Part shown: piece after piece, positions 55,081 to 64,000 of the stretch | How the letters are laid out: the number at the start of each line of letters is the position of its first letter | Position numbering within the stretch: the stretch's first letter is position 1 | Origin: Pilaira anomala | Lineage: Eukaryota > Mucoromycota > Mucoromycetes > Mucorales > Mucoraceae | Reading direction: 5' to 3' | NCBI GenBank assembly: GCA_025716855.1 | Contig: JAIXMQ010000007.1 | Span: forward strand, 496,001 to 560,000 | Length of the DNA stretch: 64,000 nucleotides | The notes under the pieces: generated by a model | Seen by the model: the letters and a program-made list of their open reading frames with translations, nothing else | The model's database searches: none | Told to the model about the DNA's origin: nothing | Position numbers and translations under genes: made by a program

Positions 55081-55683
55081 TTAGGGAAAGGGTCTTGATT
55101 TGCATTTCTCTCTGTGCCTTTTCAATGAATCCTTTCTATCGAATGAACTGGGACAATACATGCATTTCTCCTTTGCATCATCTCTATGTTTTGATGAATG
55201 CCTTTTTACATCTTGTTTACGAGAATAACGCTTGTCACATTGAGGGCATTGATGTTCACCGTTATTTTTCTTCTTTTTACTTGTTATTAATTTTATCGAT
55301 CGGGTGGCACCATAGCTTCTTTCGGAGATAGGAGGAGATGGGTAAGGAATGCTACTTGGGGATGAAGAAGCAGGCAAAGATGGTGTGCTTTCCAAAGAAG
55401 TACTTCCTGGTCCTTGCTTCTGAAGATGAAAGGGATTAATGCTAGGACTTGGCTGCGAAACGTTGGGTGTATTACTAGCAGTAGGTTGTCTTAAAACCAC
55501 GTCAATTAAGGCCAGTATTTCATTCCACCAGTCAGCACTAAAACTAGATTGGTTCGGATCGTGTTCATGGTCCACATTCATGAAATTATAAAATAGATTT
55601 TCATCCTCTTCAGCGGTAACAGTATCTTGTCCAATCACTTCACAATCAATGGAAAAATTGAGTTCTTGGTTTATTGACGACAT
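55081..55683 (-). CDS. Small C2H2 zinc-finger transcription factor, 200 aa
   Basis: Single-exon nuclear protein. The N-terminal half is acidic and then Ser/Pro-rich (LPASSSPSSIPYPSPPISER). A basic linker (KLITSKKKKNNGEHQ) precedes two C-terminal fingers. The first is CPQCDKRYSRKQDVKRHSSK followed by H, a standard C-x2-C-x12-H-x3-H. The second, CMYCPSSFDRKDSLKRHREK followed by C, is C2HC because its last ligand is Cys. The basic finger tips (RKQDVKRH and RKDSLKRH) fit DNA contact. The arrangement resembles many fungal two-finger regulators; the target is unknown. Confidence 0.82.
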   Translation of the reverse strand: MSSINQELNFSIDCEVIGQDTVTAEEDENLFYNFMNVDHEHDPNQSSFSADWWNEILALIDVVLRQPTASNTPNVSQPSPSINPFHLQKQGPGSTSLESTPSLPASSSPSSIPYPSPPISERSYGATRSIKLITSKKKKNNGEHQCPQCDKRYSRKQDVKRHSSKHRDDAKEKCMYCPSSFDRKDSLKRHREKCKSRPFP

Positions 55684-57866
55684 CGAATGTTTGGTTTTTT
55701 TAAAAAAAACAGTAGTTATTTCAGAAATATATTAAAAAGAGGGAAAAAAAAATGAGCGAGAAAGTTCATTATATATATTTTTTTTTTCTTTTTGTATCAC
55801 CTTTACCTTTCCGTCTTATTTTATTTTTTATTCGTTGTTAAAATCGAACAATTGATAAAAAAAAAATATACAATGGTTACCTTTTCATCCTTATACCTTT
55901 TTTCTTGATTTAAATTAACTGTAACTGGCCTTATATTTATGAGAAATATCATTTTTATCATACTATTTTGTGAAAACATGACTTCACTTCCTCCGAAATC
56001 TTTAAATCCGAAAAGGGAAATACTGATATATGTGTATTCAACGGTCAAATAAAGTTTAACTCGGCATTGTTAACCATAGTATTAATTCTCACAATATATT
56101 AAAAGTTCAAGTATAAGTTTCATTATGTCTTTTAGCAGTATACCACTATCCTTTTGTCATTGGTTAATGGATGTGCATTTTTGCTGTTAATCCTCATTTT
56201 ACCGAAATTTTTCTCACAGGTAACGCACCCATTTTTTTAAAAGACAGAGCGAATGAAAATATTTTATTCTACTTAATTTGGAAGATAAGAAAAAAGGACA
56301 AGAATATGGTCCTAGTATATTCTTTCGAGTTGTTGCTTATTTTTTTGAAAATAAGCAAGTTACTTGAATTGCTTCGCTTTTGCAACCAATAGTTAATATG
56401 AGGAATAACTTGCTCGACAATGGATCAGTTAACTTTTACTTTTTATTCTTGCTTTTTTTTTAGATTAAAATTACTCCTTTTCTAATGAAACAAATCGTTC
56501 TTTACCGATTTGAATAAGACAAGTATTTTTTATAAAGTTTTTGCAACAGTAAAGTGTTGCACATAAAAAAAAAAAAAATTGGGGTGTAACAAATTATGTT
56601 ACCTTTTCGAGACTAGCTTATTTTTTATTAAAATTGCTTGGGAGTGACATAATTTTTGATGGTTCCCTCCATTCAAGACTTTGGTACTTACATGTAGACA
56701 GTCCTTTGATCTCTCTACCAGCACTAACATATTAAGGTACGTATGTTTCTTTCGTCATTTTTAGCCATCATCATAATGTCATTTTAATATTAGCCTAATT
56801 TTCTGTGTTCTGATGGAATCCATATATTTATTATTTAACTATTATGAATCATGCATAATAAGGTATTTGAAAATTTTAACTTTGATTAATGTTACACCAA
56901 CTACACCATCCTAGAATGAACGGATTTGTCCAGGAGTTTTTTTTTTTTTTTTTTTATGAGTCTACATTAATATTAAGCTAAACTATTTTGAATGACTTTT
57001 TGTAACACAGAAAAGTGGGGTTGGTGCAAACCTGACACGAGAATCATGTTTGTATTCTTTAAAATCCTTGGCTCTATTGTCTATTTAAAGGGAAAAAAAA
57101 AAACTTCGCCCATAAATGGAGATCTATCCCAATTTTTTTAGATCAACCTCGACACCATGGGCGACTTTTGTTCTCTATGTTCTGTTTAAATGTTTGATAG
57201 CAAGCAGTAATGAATTAATAATTGAATGACTGTGGGACTTCTTTATTTTACTCTTGATTAATCACTTTTTTTTTATTTCCCCTTTCCCTAATAAATTTCT
57301 ATAAAAATGCTCTTTTCCGGGCATATTGCATGTATTAGATAGTATCGGATATTACTCCCGAATCCGTTAGGGCGGGATGACTGTTAACGAGGGAGTAGTA
57401 TGCTGTTAAAAAAAATTGTGAGTTTAATCTTTTGATATATGTTGATATACAAATAACACCTCGTGGGTAATGAGCAGCAATCAAACACAATGGAAGGATA
57501 TGATACAAAAAGTTGAGAAAAAATTACTTTCCTTATCCTATAAAAGAACATTGAATCTCAATAGCAAGGTTCACTTGAGCCACTATAAAAATCACTAGTG
57601 TCTTCTGTATTTAATACAAGCCTGCTATTCAATAAGACGTTTTATCTTAAGAGAGCCAAGGTCTCATTTAATTTGACTTATATGAAACTTCAGTCTCATT
57701 TTCTGTTAGGGGATACTTCACTACCTGACATAACGGCTTCTTATTATGCGTAGCGTAATTTTACTTCTGTGTCAAGTCTTTGATAATAAATGATATTTTT
57801 ATTTCAAGAGTTATTTTTGCATTATGATACCGTTAACTATTTATTTATTTTTTAATGCTGGGTCCA
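55684..57866. other. 2.2-kb gene-poor region
   Basis: AT-rich, with T20 (56936-56956). No coding signal beyond short low-complexity frames. It includes a two-level hairpin at 57349-57401. Confidence 0.5.
57349..57401. other. Two-level inverted repeat (hairpin candidate)
   Basis: The outer arms ATATTACTCCC (57349-57359) and GGGAGTAGTAT (57391-57401) pair over 11 bp with one G-T wobble. Inside, CGTTA (57365-57369) pairs with TAACG (57385-57389) around a G-rich loop. It is seen directly and its role is unknown. Confidence 0.6.
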
Positions 57867-59480
57867 TTAAATTGATCTGATATCAATGCCTTCTTGTACC
57901 ATTTCCCATAGAGGGGACATCTCTCTTAATCGATATACATGTTCAATCACACGGTTAATAACAAACTCGATTTCTTTATCTGTCGTAAACCTTCCAATAC
58001 TAAAACGAATTGAACTATGTGCGTGTTCGTCATCTGAACCAAGTGCGCAAAGTACATAAAAAGGCTCAAGAGATGCAGACGTACAGCAGAACCAGAGGAT
58101 AATGCAATTTCTTTTAAGGCCATTAAAAGAGACTCTCCTTCTAGGTATGAGAATGATAAGTTTACACAGCCTGGATAGGTTCTTGTTCGATCTCCGATAT
58201 GAATAACTTGTTCGACTTGAGATTGAATTCCTTCAATTAACCGTTTAGATAAAGTGAAAATTCTCTAATGATCATACTATATAATAGAGTAGATTATGAG
58301 TATAAATACATTTTGTGTAAATGTAGTTATTTACCTCCATATCTTCATTAGCAATTCTACATGCTTCACCACCTAGTCCAACGCAATTTGCAGGCACAGT
58401 ACCACTACGAAGCCCACTCTCTTGTCCATCACCGCTTTGGACAGTCTCTAATCTAACACGAGGACGACGACGAACGTAGGTCGCGCCAATTCCTTTAGAC
58501 CCATATTACTTGTGGCAAGAAATACACATTAAATCAACATTCATGTGATTAACATCAATTGGAATTTTACCTACAGCTTGAGCAGCATCTGTATGGAAAA
58601 ACACTTTTTTAGATCGACATAATTGTCCAATTTCTTCAATGGACTGAATGACACCAATTTCGTTATTGATAGCCATAATGGATACGAGGGAAGTATCGGG
58701 ACGTATAGTAGATTCAAGGTTCTTCATATTTATGATACCTGAGCTTTGAACAGGAAGGTAGGTTATTTCAAAGCCTTCTTGTAAAACACGGCATGAATCC
58801 AAGACACAGTTATGCTCCTATTAAAAATATTAAAACATATTCATTACATGTATGTGAACGGTAACATGGATACTCACGATTTGGTCTGTAATGATGTGCT
58901 TCTTTTTATTCTTGTAAAGCCTTGCTACGCCTTTAATGCACAAGTTAAAAATGATTTCCTTTGGATCTGCACCAATTAAACAAGTAACTTGCTAAGAACG
59001 GGAGAGTTAAATTAATGATCCCTTATTGCCCGAACATTCCCTGCGTACCTCTCTGGCTTTATCTACTGCTTTTTCAGTTTCCCATCCATAATTATGTGTT
59101 CTAGAATGAGGATTACCGTACAAGTCAGTCATGCAAGGTAGCAAGGCGTCCAATACACGAGGATCTAATGGACTTGTTGCTTGCATATCCAAATAGATTG
59201 GGTGATCGTTCTTTTGACTTTTGACAGCTTATGCATTAAATCTAAGCGAATCTAATAATAAATTTTGATAAATTAAATTGATACTTATTTCTGTTTCTTT
59301 TTTATCATTTTTATTTTGCCTAGTGAAGGCGCTACTAAAGTTTCAGAAGAGTTTTTAACAAGTGAAGAAGTAGTCAGTGCACGCTAATACCGACACGACT
59401 ATTAGTTTGTCTCCAAGTATTGCTAGTAAGAGTTAATGACTTTTTCGTTAATCGAAAGCATTCCAAATAATATAAAACAC
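57867..59480 (-). pseudogene. NFS1: Cysteine desulfurase NFS1 pseudogene, intron-like breaks retained
   Basis: Sequence runs through nearly all of mitochondrial Nfs1, the PLP enzyme that supplies sulfur for Fe-S clusters. Recognisable are [78 protein letters not shown] and the C-terminus [15 protein letters not shown]. It is broken in several ways. The ATE-containing PLP loop is missing (junction at 58946/58947), and a stop (58506-58508) follows directly after the PLP-lysine HK motif. A 1-nt deletion destroys the catalytic-Cys codon in SGSA(C)TSAS (58083-58084) and shifts frame. Intron-like breaks with splice-type sites remain between exon blocks, so this is not a processed copy. The N-terminal targeting region is degenerate. 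A functional NFS1 must exist elsewhere, since the enzyme is essential. Confidence 0.9.
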
Positions 59481-59600
59481 ACAAAAAAAAAAAAAAAAAA
59501 AAAAAAGGAAATAGGGTGAGAAGTGTTTATAATACAGAGAGATAGAGATAGAAGGCCTTTTATTTACTGTTGTGACTTGAATAAATATGTTTTTATTAGT

Positions 59601-61783
59601 TTATTTTTTTGATGCTTTGGATGGTTTTGAAGACGACTCTAAAGGCATAGGAGGAGGTACAACACCTCTTTTACCTACACTTAATACTACATGAGCAGCG
59701 CCTGTTCTTTGTTGTCTTTCCAATAGAGCACTAGCTAAATTATGAGGAGTATCTGTACTACTCATCATATTCAACTTGCGTTCTTCTTCAATCTTTTGCA
59801 TTCTCTTTTCAGTCTTTGTCTTTCCGGAAGTCTTACCATGGAATTTGTGTGACATGTATCTAAATGCCTCTGTCTGCTTCATAATACGACCATTGTCATC
59901 TGTATATTCTAAATGTACTTCCGGCTTATAATCTTGCATAGCCAATTCATATTCTCGCATACGTTGTGCCTCTTCTCTTTCCCTTTCTCGCTCTCTTTCG
60001 CGTTCTGCTTCACGTACACGATCTGAATTACGGTCTCTACCGCTAGTACCTTTACGACGTTCCTTTTCTCTCTTCTCTTCAAGTTCACGACGATGCTCTC
60101 TCTTTCTTTGTTCATTTTGCCATCTAATTTGTTCTGCTGCAATTCTGTCTCGACGTAATTGTTCTTCGGTAGGTTTGGCAATAATGCCCTTTTGATTAAG
60201 TAAAGAAAGTGTGGCAGCAAGACCGGAACTTACTAAAGGTTCCTCAACAATAGGTACTTCAAGGATTTCTTCTTTCTTTACTTCTACGGGATCTTTCATC
60301 TCAACATCTTGGTGATGTTCTTCTTGGTCTGTGACATCTTCCATGGTTGTATCTGTTTCTATCTTGATTTTAACATCGAAATCGTCTTTATTTATTTCAG
60401 GAGTAGGAGAAGGAGAAGCTTCTGGTGCAGCAGGGGCAACTGGAGTAGTAGCAGGGGCGGCCGCAGTAGTTGTTTCTCTGGTAGTAAATGTAGGAATATT
60501 ATTGCCAAGCGCATTTACAAATTCAGTAGCTTCAGATAAAACAAGACCACCTTCTTGTTCGTCTTCTTCCATTTTAAATTCTTCTTCCTCCCTGATTTGT
60601 TTTGCTATTTCTTCTGGTGTCATCTTTTTAAGTAATTTGTTTTTCTCTTTGTTTGCGATTCTTCTAGCACGAGCAAGAGCTTCTTGAAGGTCATCATCGT
60701 CTACAAAGTTTGCGTCAGGATCTATTGTACGAGATCTTGGTTGTGCTGGTGCAGCCGTTTCAGTCTCCATTACTGTAGAATCATTAAGATCATCTTCATC
60801 CTTTGTCTTTCTTCTTGTTGTCTTTTTCTTCTTTTTGTTTTTAGGTTTTTTAAAAGTAGCATTGACTTCTTCTTGGGTATAGTAATCTTTAATTTCCTGC
60901 ATCTTTTCATAAGATAATGTTTGTTCCTTTAGTTTTTGAGAAACGGTCTTTTCATCTACAGCTTCAATAACAGGTTTGATTGTACCTGATTTACCGATCA
61001 CAAACCCACTTTCTTCTTCCTGATCTTCATATTGAGGAAGAATACTTGGTTTACTACCGTTAAACTGATCATCGTCGTACGGATTATAACCAGGCTTTTG
61101 CTTTTTAAGTTCCAACTTCTTTTTTAATCGTTCCCGATCTTCAATATTGACGTTGGTTAATTCATCTACATCGTCTTCGTCTTCTCCCAAGATATTACGG
61201 TCTTTTAAGGTCAAGATGGTTTCTCCACCTTCTTCAAATTCAGACATGGAGTGACTAACTTTAAGTCCTTTCAAATGTGCTGCGTCGTATGTTTGAAAAG
61301 AATCGTCCATTTCTTCTAATTCTTTTGCTCGACGTGCTGCTAATTCTCTTTCACGTTTTCGTGATTTATTGATCCAGTTTAAAGCACTATCATCTTCTTC
61401 ATCGCTTGCTTCACCAAGTCCTTTTCCTTGAAGTTTGGCTAAATTTCTCTTACGGTTTTTTGATCTATTCATATAAAAAAAAAAGAGTTAATGGTTTTAA
61501 AGTTGAAATGTTTTATTGTTGCTTACTTTTCAATGTTTTTTCGAATAGCTTCTTCTTTTGCAGCTTTTTCTTGTTCTTGTTTTTGTTTTTGGTAATTATC
61601 GTAAGCATCTTTATCTGGGTCGATTATATCGTCAGAACTACCAGCGATAGCTAAAGGGGGAAGTCCTAACTTCTCACGAAGCGCGCTAAGTTTGAAAAAA
61701 TAAAAAAGGTAAGTATTTTGAAATAAATTTATAAAATTGTATTCTTATTACTTTGTTTCTTCAATTGAAATTGACTCGGCCAT
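59601..61783 (-). CDS. SNU66: U4/U6.U5 tri-snRNP protein Snu66/SART1
   Basis: Splicing factor of about 684 residues, a tri-snRNP component. Exons are 61783-61752, 61685-61527 and 61464-59601. The start reads MAESISIEETNALREKLGLP across the first intron, the family N-terminal motif that includes a Hub1-interaction-like element. It continues with basic, charged helices (SKNRKRNLAKLQGKGLGEAS, ALNWINKSRKRERELAARR) and LTLKDRNILGEDEDDVDELT. An acidic and Ala/Pro-rich linker follows, then coiled Arg/Glu repeats. The conserved C-terminus is YMSHKFHGKTSGKTKTEKRM with QKIEEERKLN. The strand is shared with the NFS1 pseudogene, 121 bp downstream. Confidence rests on both conserved ends. Confidence 0.92.
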
Positions 61784-62006
61784 TTGGGTTAAAATGAAAA
61801 GTGAAAGAGAAAGGAGGTTTCCTTGCAAACATCCGTAAATGGAAAAGATCCTGAGGCTTAGATAGAAATGATAGAGTGGACGGCTTTTTCTTTTTATAAA
61901 GTAAAAAGAAATGCATTTTTGCATTAATTTAATTAAGCGTAGAATGGGTTATTTTTATTTATAGTATGAGAAAAAAAAAAGATGGATAATAAAAGAGTCT
62001 AGAGGT

Positions 62007-64000
62007 TTATGCAAAAGGAGCGCTGAGAGGATCAATGACCTTACCGAGCTTAGTAAGAACTCTAGGCTTGGTCATCTTTGCAAAGGATTGACGAGTGTTC
62101 CATTCGTTACCAACGGGTTGACTAATAGATCTTTCATATTGTTCCATGGACTTGAAGGGGAAAGGAACAGAAGTAACGCGATATTTCTCGGCCTATAAAT
62201 TATATTATTAGTATATACATCAGAATTAATATATGGCTAACTATTTTTCTTTTTACCTTTTTATTCAATTTCTCATTGATAATAACATGAGAAAGCTTTG
62301 CATCCTTTCTTTGTTCAGCATCAATACCCTTTGTGACCTTAAGAATCTTCTTCTTCTTTTTATTCTTCTTGACACCGGCACCAGCCCAAGCACCCCAACC
62401 AGGTAAAGTTAAATCCTCTACTTGGTCACCATCTTCTTTAATCTCGGCCATCTTTTCATCCTCGAATTCAGCAACTACATCATCGTTTGCAAAAGCTCTT
62501 GCGACAAGTTCACGTTGACTAAATGATACCTTATCAGAATGAACCATTTGATCATCCTCATCGTCACTACCATCGTCTGATTCTGACTCTGATTCACCCT
62601 TGGCGAGCTTTGACTTGGCAATATTTGATGTGGTTTTCTTGTTTTGTTGTTGTTTAGTTTGTTGCTTGGGTGTTGTCTTCTTAGTAGGTTCTTGAGGCTT
62701 TACAGTCATGACCTTTGTTAAATCTAATTCGACATCCTCTGTTGTATCTTCAGCAGCAGACTTTTCAGCTTTGGTCTTTTTCATCTTGGATATACTGTGC
62801 TCAATACGAGTCTCTGTTTGACCTGAAATTGTCTTGTTTTTGGAGGCCTTCTTGGCAAGACGTGATGTATCAGCTTGAAGCCAAGGATTAGCAGATGCAT
62901 CTTCATTTAAATCAGCTAAAGGACTTTGAGTCTTTTTCAAGTTGATATGTGAAGATGTACTTGTTTTATGGGCAGCAGATTGTGCTACTTTTTTAATTTG
63001 ACCCGCCTCGTTGATAGAAACTGTACCTACTTCATTATCAGATGCATTGTCACTATCTTCTTGTTGTTGTGCAGAAGGACCTTTAGGCTTTTTAACTTGT
63101 TTTGCTTTAGCACCAAATGCCATACGACCAGGATTATTAGCCACAACAGAATAATGACCATCTTCCTTTTCCTTTTCATCATCATCACTATCAGCAGCAA
63201 GCCATTCCTTTTCGAATTCAGCTACTTCATTTTTGGTAGCATCTAATTGACGTTGAGCAGCATCTTGCATGAACTTCATGGAAAGTAAGCCCTTCTTGGG
63301 TTGGGTATCTTGAGCAATTTCATCATTTAATTTAGTCAACTGATTGTTCACGTATGTTTCGTCATCTAGTTCAGCTTCGTCACTATCTTCAGATTGATCA
63401 CCGTCAATTCTACGACGTAATTCTTCTCCGCGACGTAACTGTTCCATAATGGCATCACGAGTACCTTCATCTTGTGTACCACGAGCTAAAGCACGCTTGG
63501 CCCATTTACTTGTGTTCTTATGCTTTAAAGACATACGTTCTTCTGCTCTACCCATAGCAGCATCCATCTTATCATGTTCTTCTAATTCATGATCAATTTC
63601 AGCCATATCCTTGATTTGAGAAGTCAATTTATCCTTTTCTTTACGTTGCAACTTTCTGTAACTCTTACTCTTGATCTTCTTGAGTCGCTTGTTCTTAATT
63701 TCGTGACGGAACATGAGCTCACGCATCATACGAAGATCTTTACGCTTAGCTTCAACTTCTTCAATTGTAAGCTTGTTTAATTTCAAGGCTTCAAATTCTT
63801 CTAACTCTTCATCCTTCATACCAGCATCTGCAAGCGCTTGAGAGATTTGTTGTTCAAGTGTGCTCTCAGGTTTGAATTTGCTTACCATGGCAGCACTTGT
63901 CTTGGTCTCTTGAGGTAAGTCATTGTTATCTTGCATGGGGAAAGAAAGATGCTGAGCTTCTCTGTTCATTTTGATAGTAGTTTGCCATTTACTGATCTCC
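62007..64000 (-). CDS. UTP14: Small-subunit processome protein Utp14 (5' end outside window)
   Basis: Nucleolar U3 processome factor that activates the helicase Dhr1 in 18S rRNA maturation. The visible part (about 643 residues) has a last exon 62192-62007 and an upstream exon from 62257 through the window edge. The reading frame is open to base 64000 (EISKWQTTIKMNREAQHLSF), matching the family block ISKW...NREAEHL, so the ATG at 63969 is internal. Further family features are KIKSKSYRKLQRKEKDKL, MSLKHKNTSKWAKRALAR, GLLSMKFMQDAAQRQ, the GWGAW motif (LPGWGAWAG) and the C-terminus PFPFKSMEQYERSISQPVGN with RVLTKLGKVIDP. An acidic/basic low-complexity middle is normal for the family. Confidence 0.93.

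Noticed and set aside
63967..63969. ATG at 63969 as the Utp14 start
   Set aside because: The frame stays open upstream to the window edge and contains the conserved ISKW block, so this Met is internal.
1..64000. tRNA, rRNA, CRISPR or prokaryotic operon features
   Set aside because: No tRNA B-box with a matching A-box and cloverleaf, no rRNA similarity and no spaced direct repeats were found by eye; a covariance scan would be needed to exclude small RNAs fully.

Overview
This looks like a eukaryotic nuclear window from a fungus, most likely an early-diverging filamentous one (Mucoromycota, probably Mucorales). The genes are split by many short GT-AG introns (about 40-110 nt), intergenic DNA is very AT-rich with long A/T homopolymers, and coding sequences prefer A/T in third positions. 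The protein set is fungal: AreA- and NsdD-type GATA factors, a CYP505-type self-sufficient P450, FRE ferric reductase, Ipi1, Sgf73, Snu66 and Utp14. The genus cannot be named from sequence alone. No prokaryotic features, CRISPR arrays, tRNA or rRNA genes were recognised.

Layout. 0-1 kb: a decayed Tc1/mariner element with recognisable inverted ends. 1-8.5 kb: an F-box protein (-), an AreA-like GATA factor (+) and an NsdD-like GATA factor (-). 8.5-21.6 kb: an accessory, gene-poor zone with a heptad-repeat relic, the SAGA subunit Sgf73 (10.5-11.6 kb, intact), a 67-residue membrane protein, an acidic-repeat gene broken by a 173-bp MITE, and coding-like fragments without starts. 21.7-28.1 kb: dense housekeeping genes (Ipi1, BolA-like, ribosomal-L1-fold biogenesis protein, Rpb8, Vps2). 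28.1-30.8 kb: an empty stretch with a minisatellite and a long pyrimidine tract. 30.8-33.3 kb: a Cdc25/Acr2-like rhodanese phosphatase divergent from a ferric reductase. 36-39.8 kb: a P450-reductase fusion with an unusual N-terminal extension. 41-52.5 kb: acyl-CoA dehydrogenase, F-box/LRR-like protein, Vps60, a small protein, a microcephalin-like triple-BRCT protein, TCTP and a TM9SF nonaspanin. 55-64 kb: a small zinc-finger protein, a cysteine desulfurase (NFS1) pseudogene that keeps intron-like breaks, Snu66 and Utp14 (5' end beyond the window).

Functional themes. Ribosome biogenesis and RNA processing are well represented (Ipi1, L1-fold protein, Utp14, Snu66, Rpb8), as is endosomal trafficking (Vps2, Vps60, TM9SF). 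There is no operon-like system; neighbours mostly share only divergent promoters. The most interesting items are the CYP505 N-terminal extension, the NFS1 pseudogene with lesions at three catalytic positions, the MITE-interrupted repeat gene, the microcephalin-like gene, and several unexplained coding-like relics in the accessory zone. Exon structures were built by hand from splice motifs, frame continuity and family similarity; they have not been checked against transcripts.
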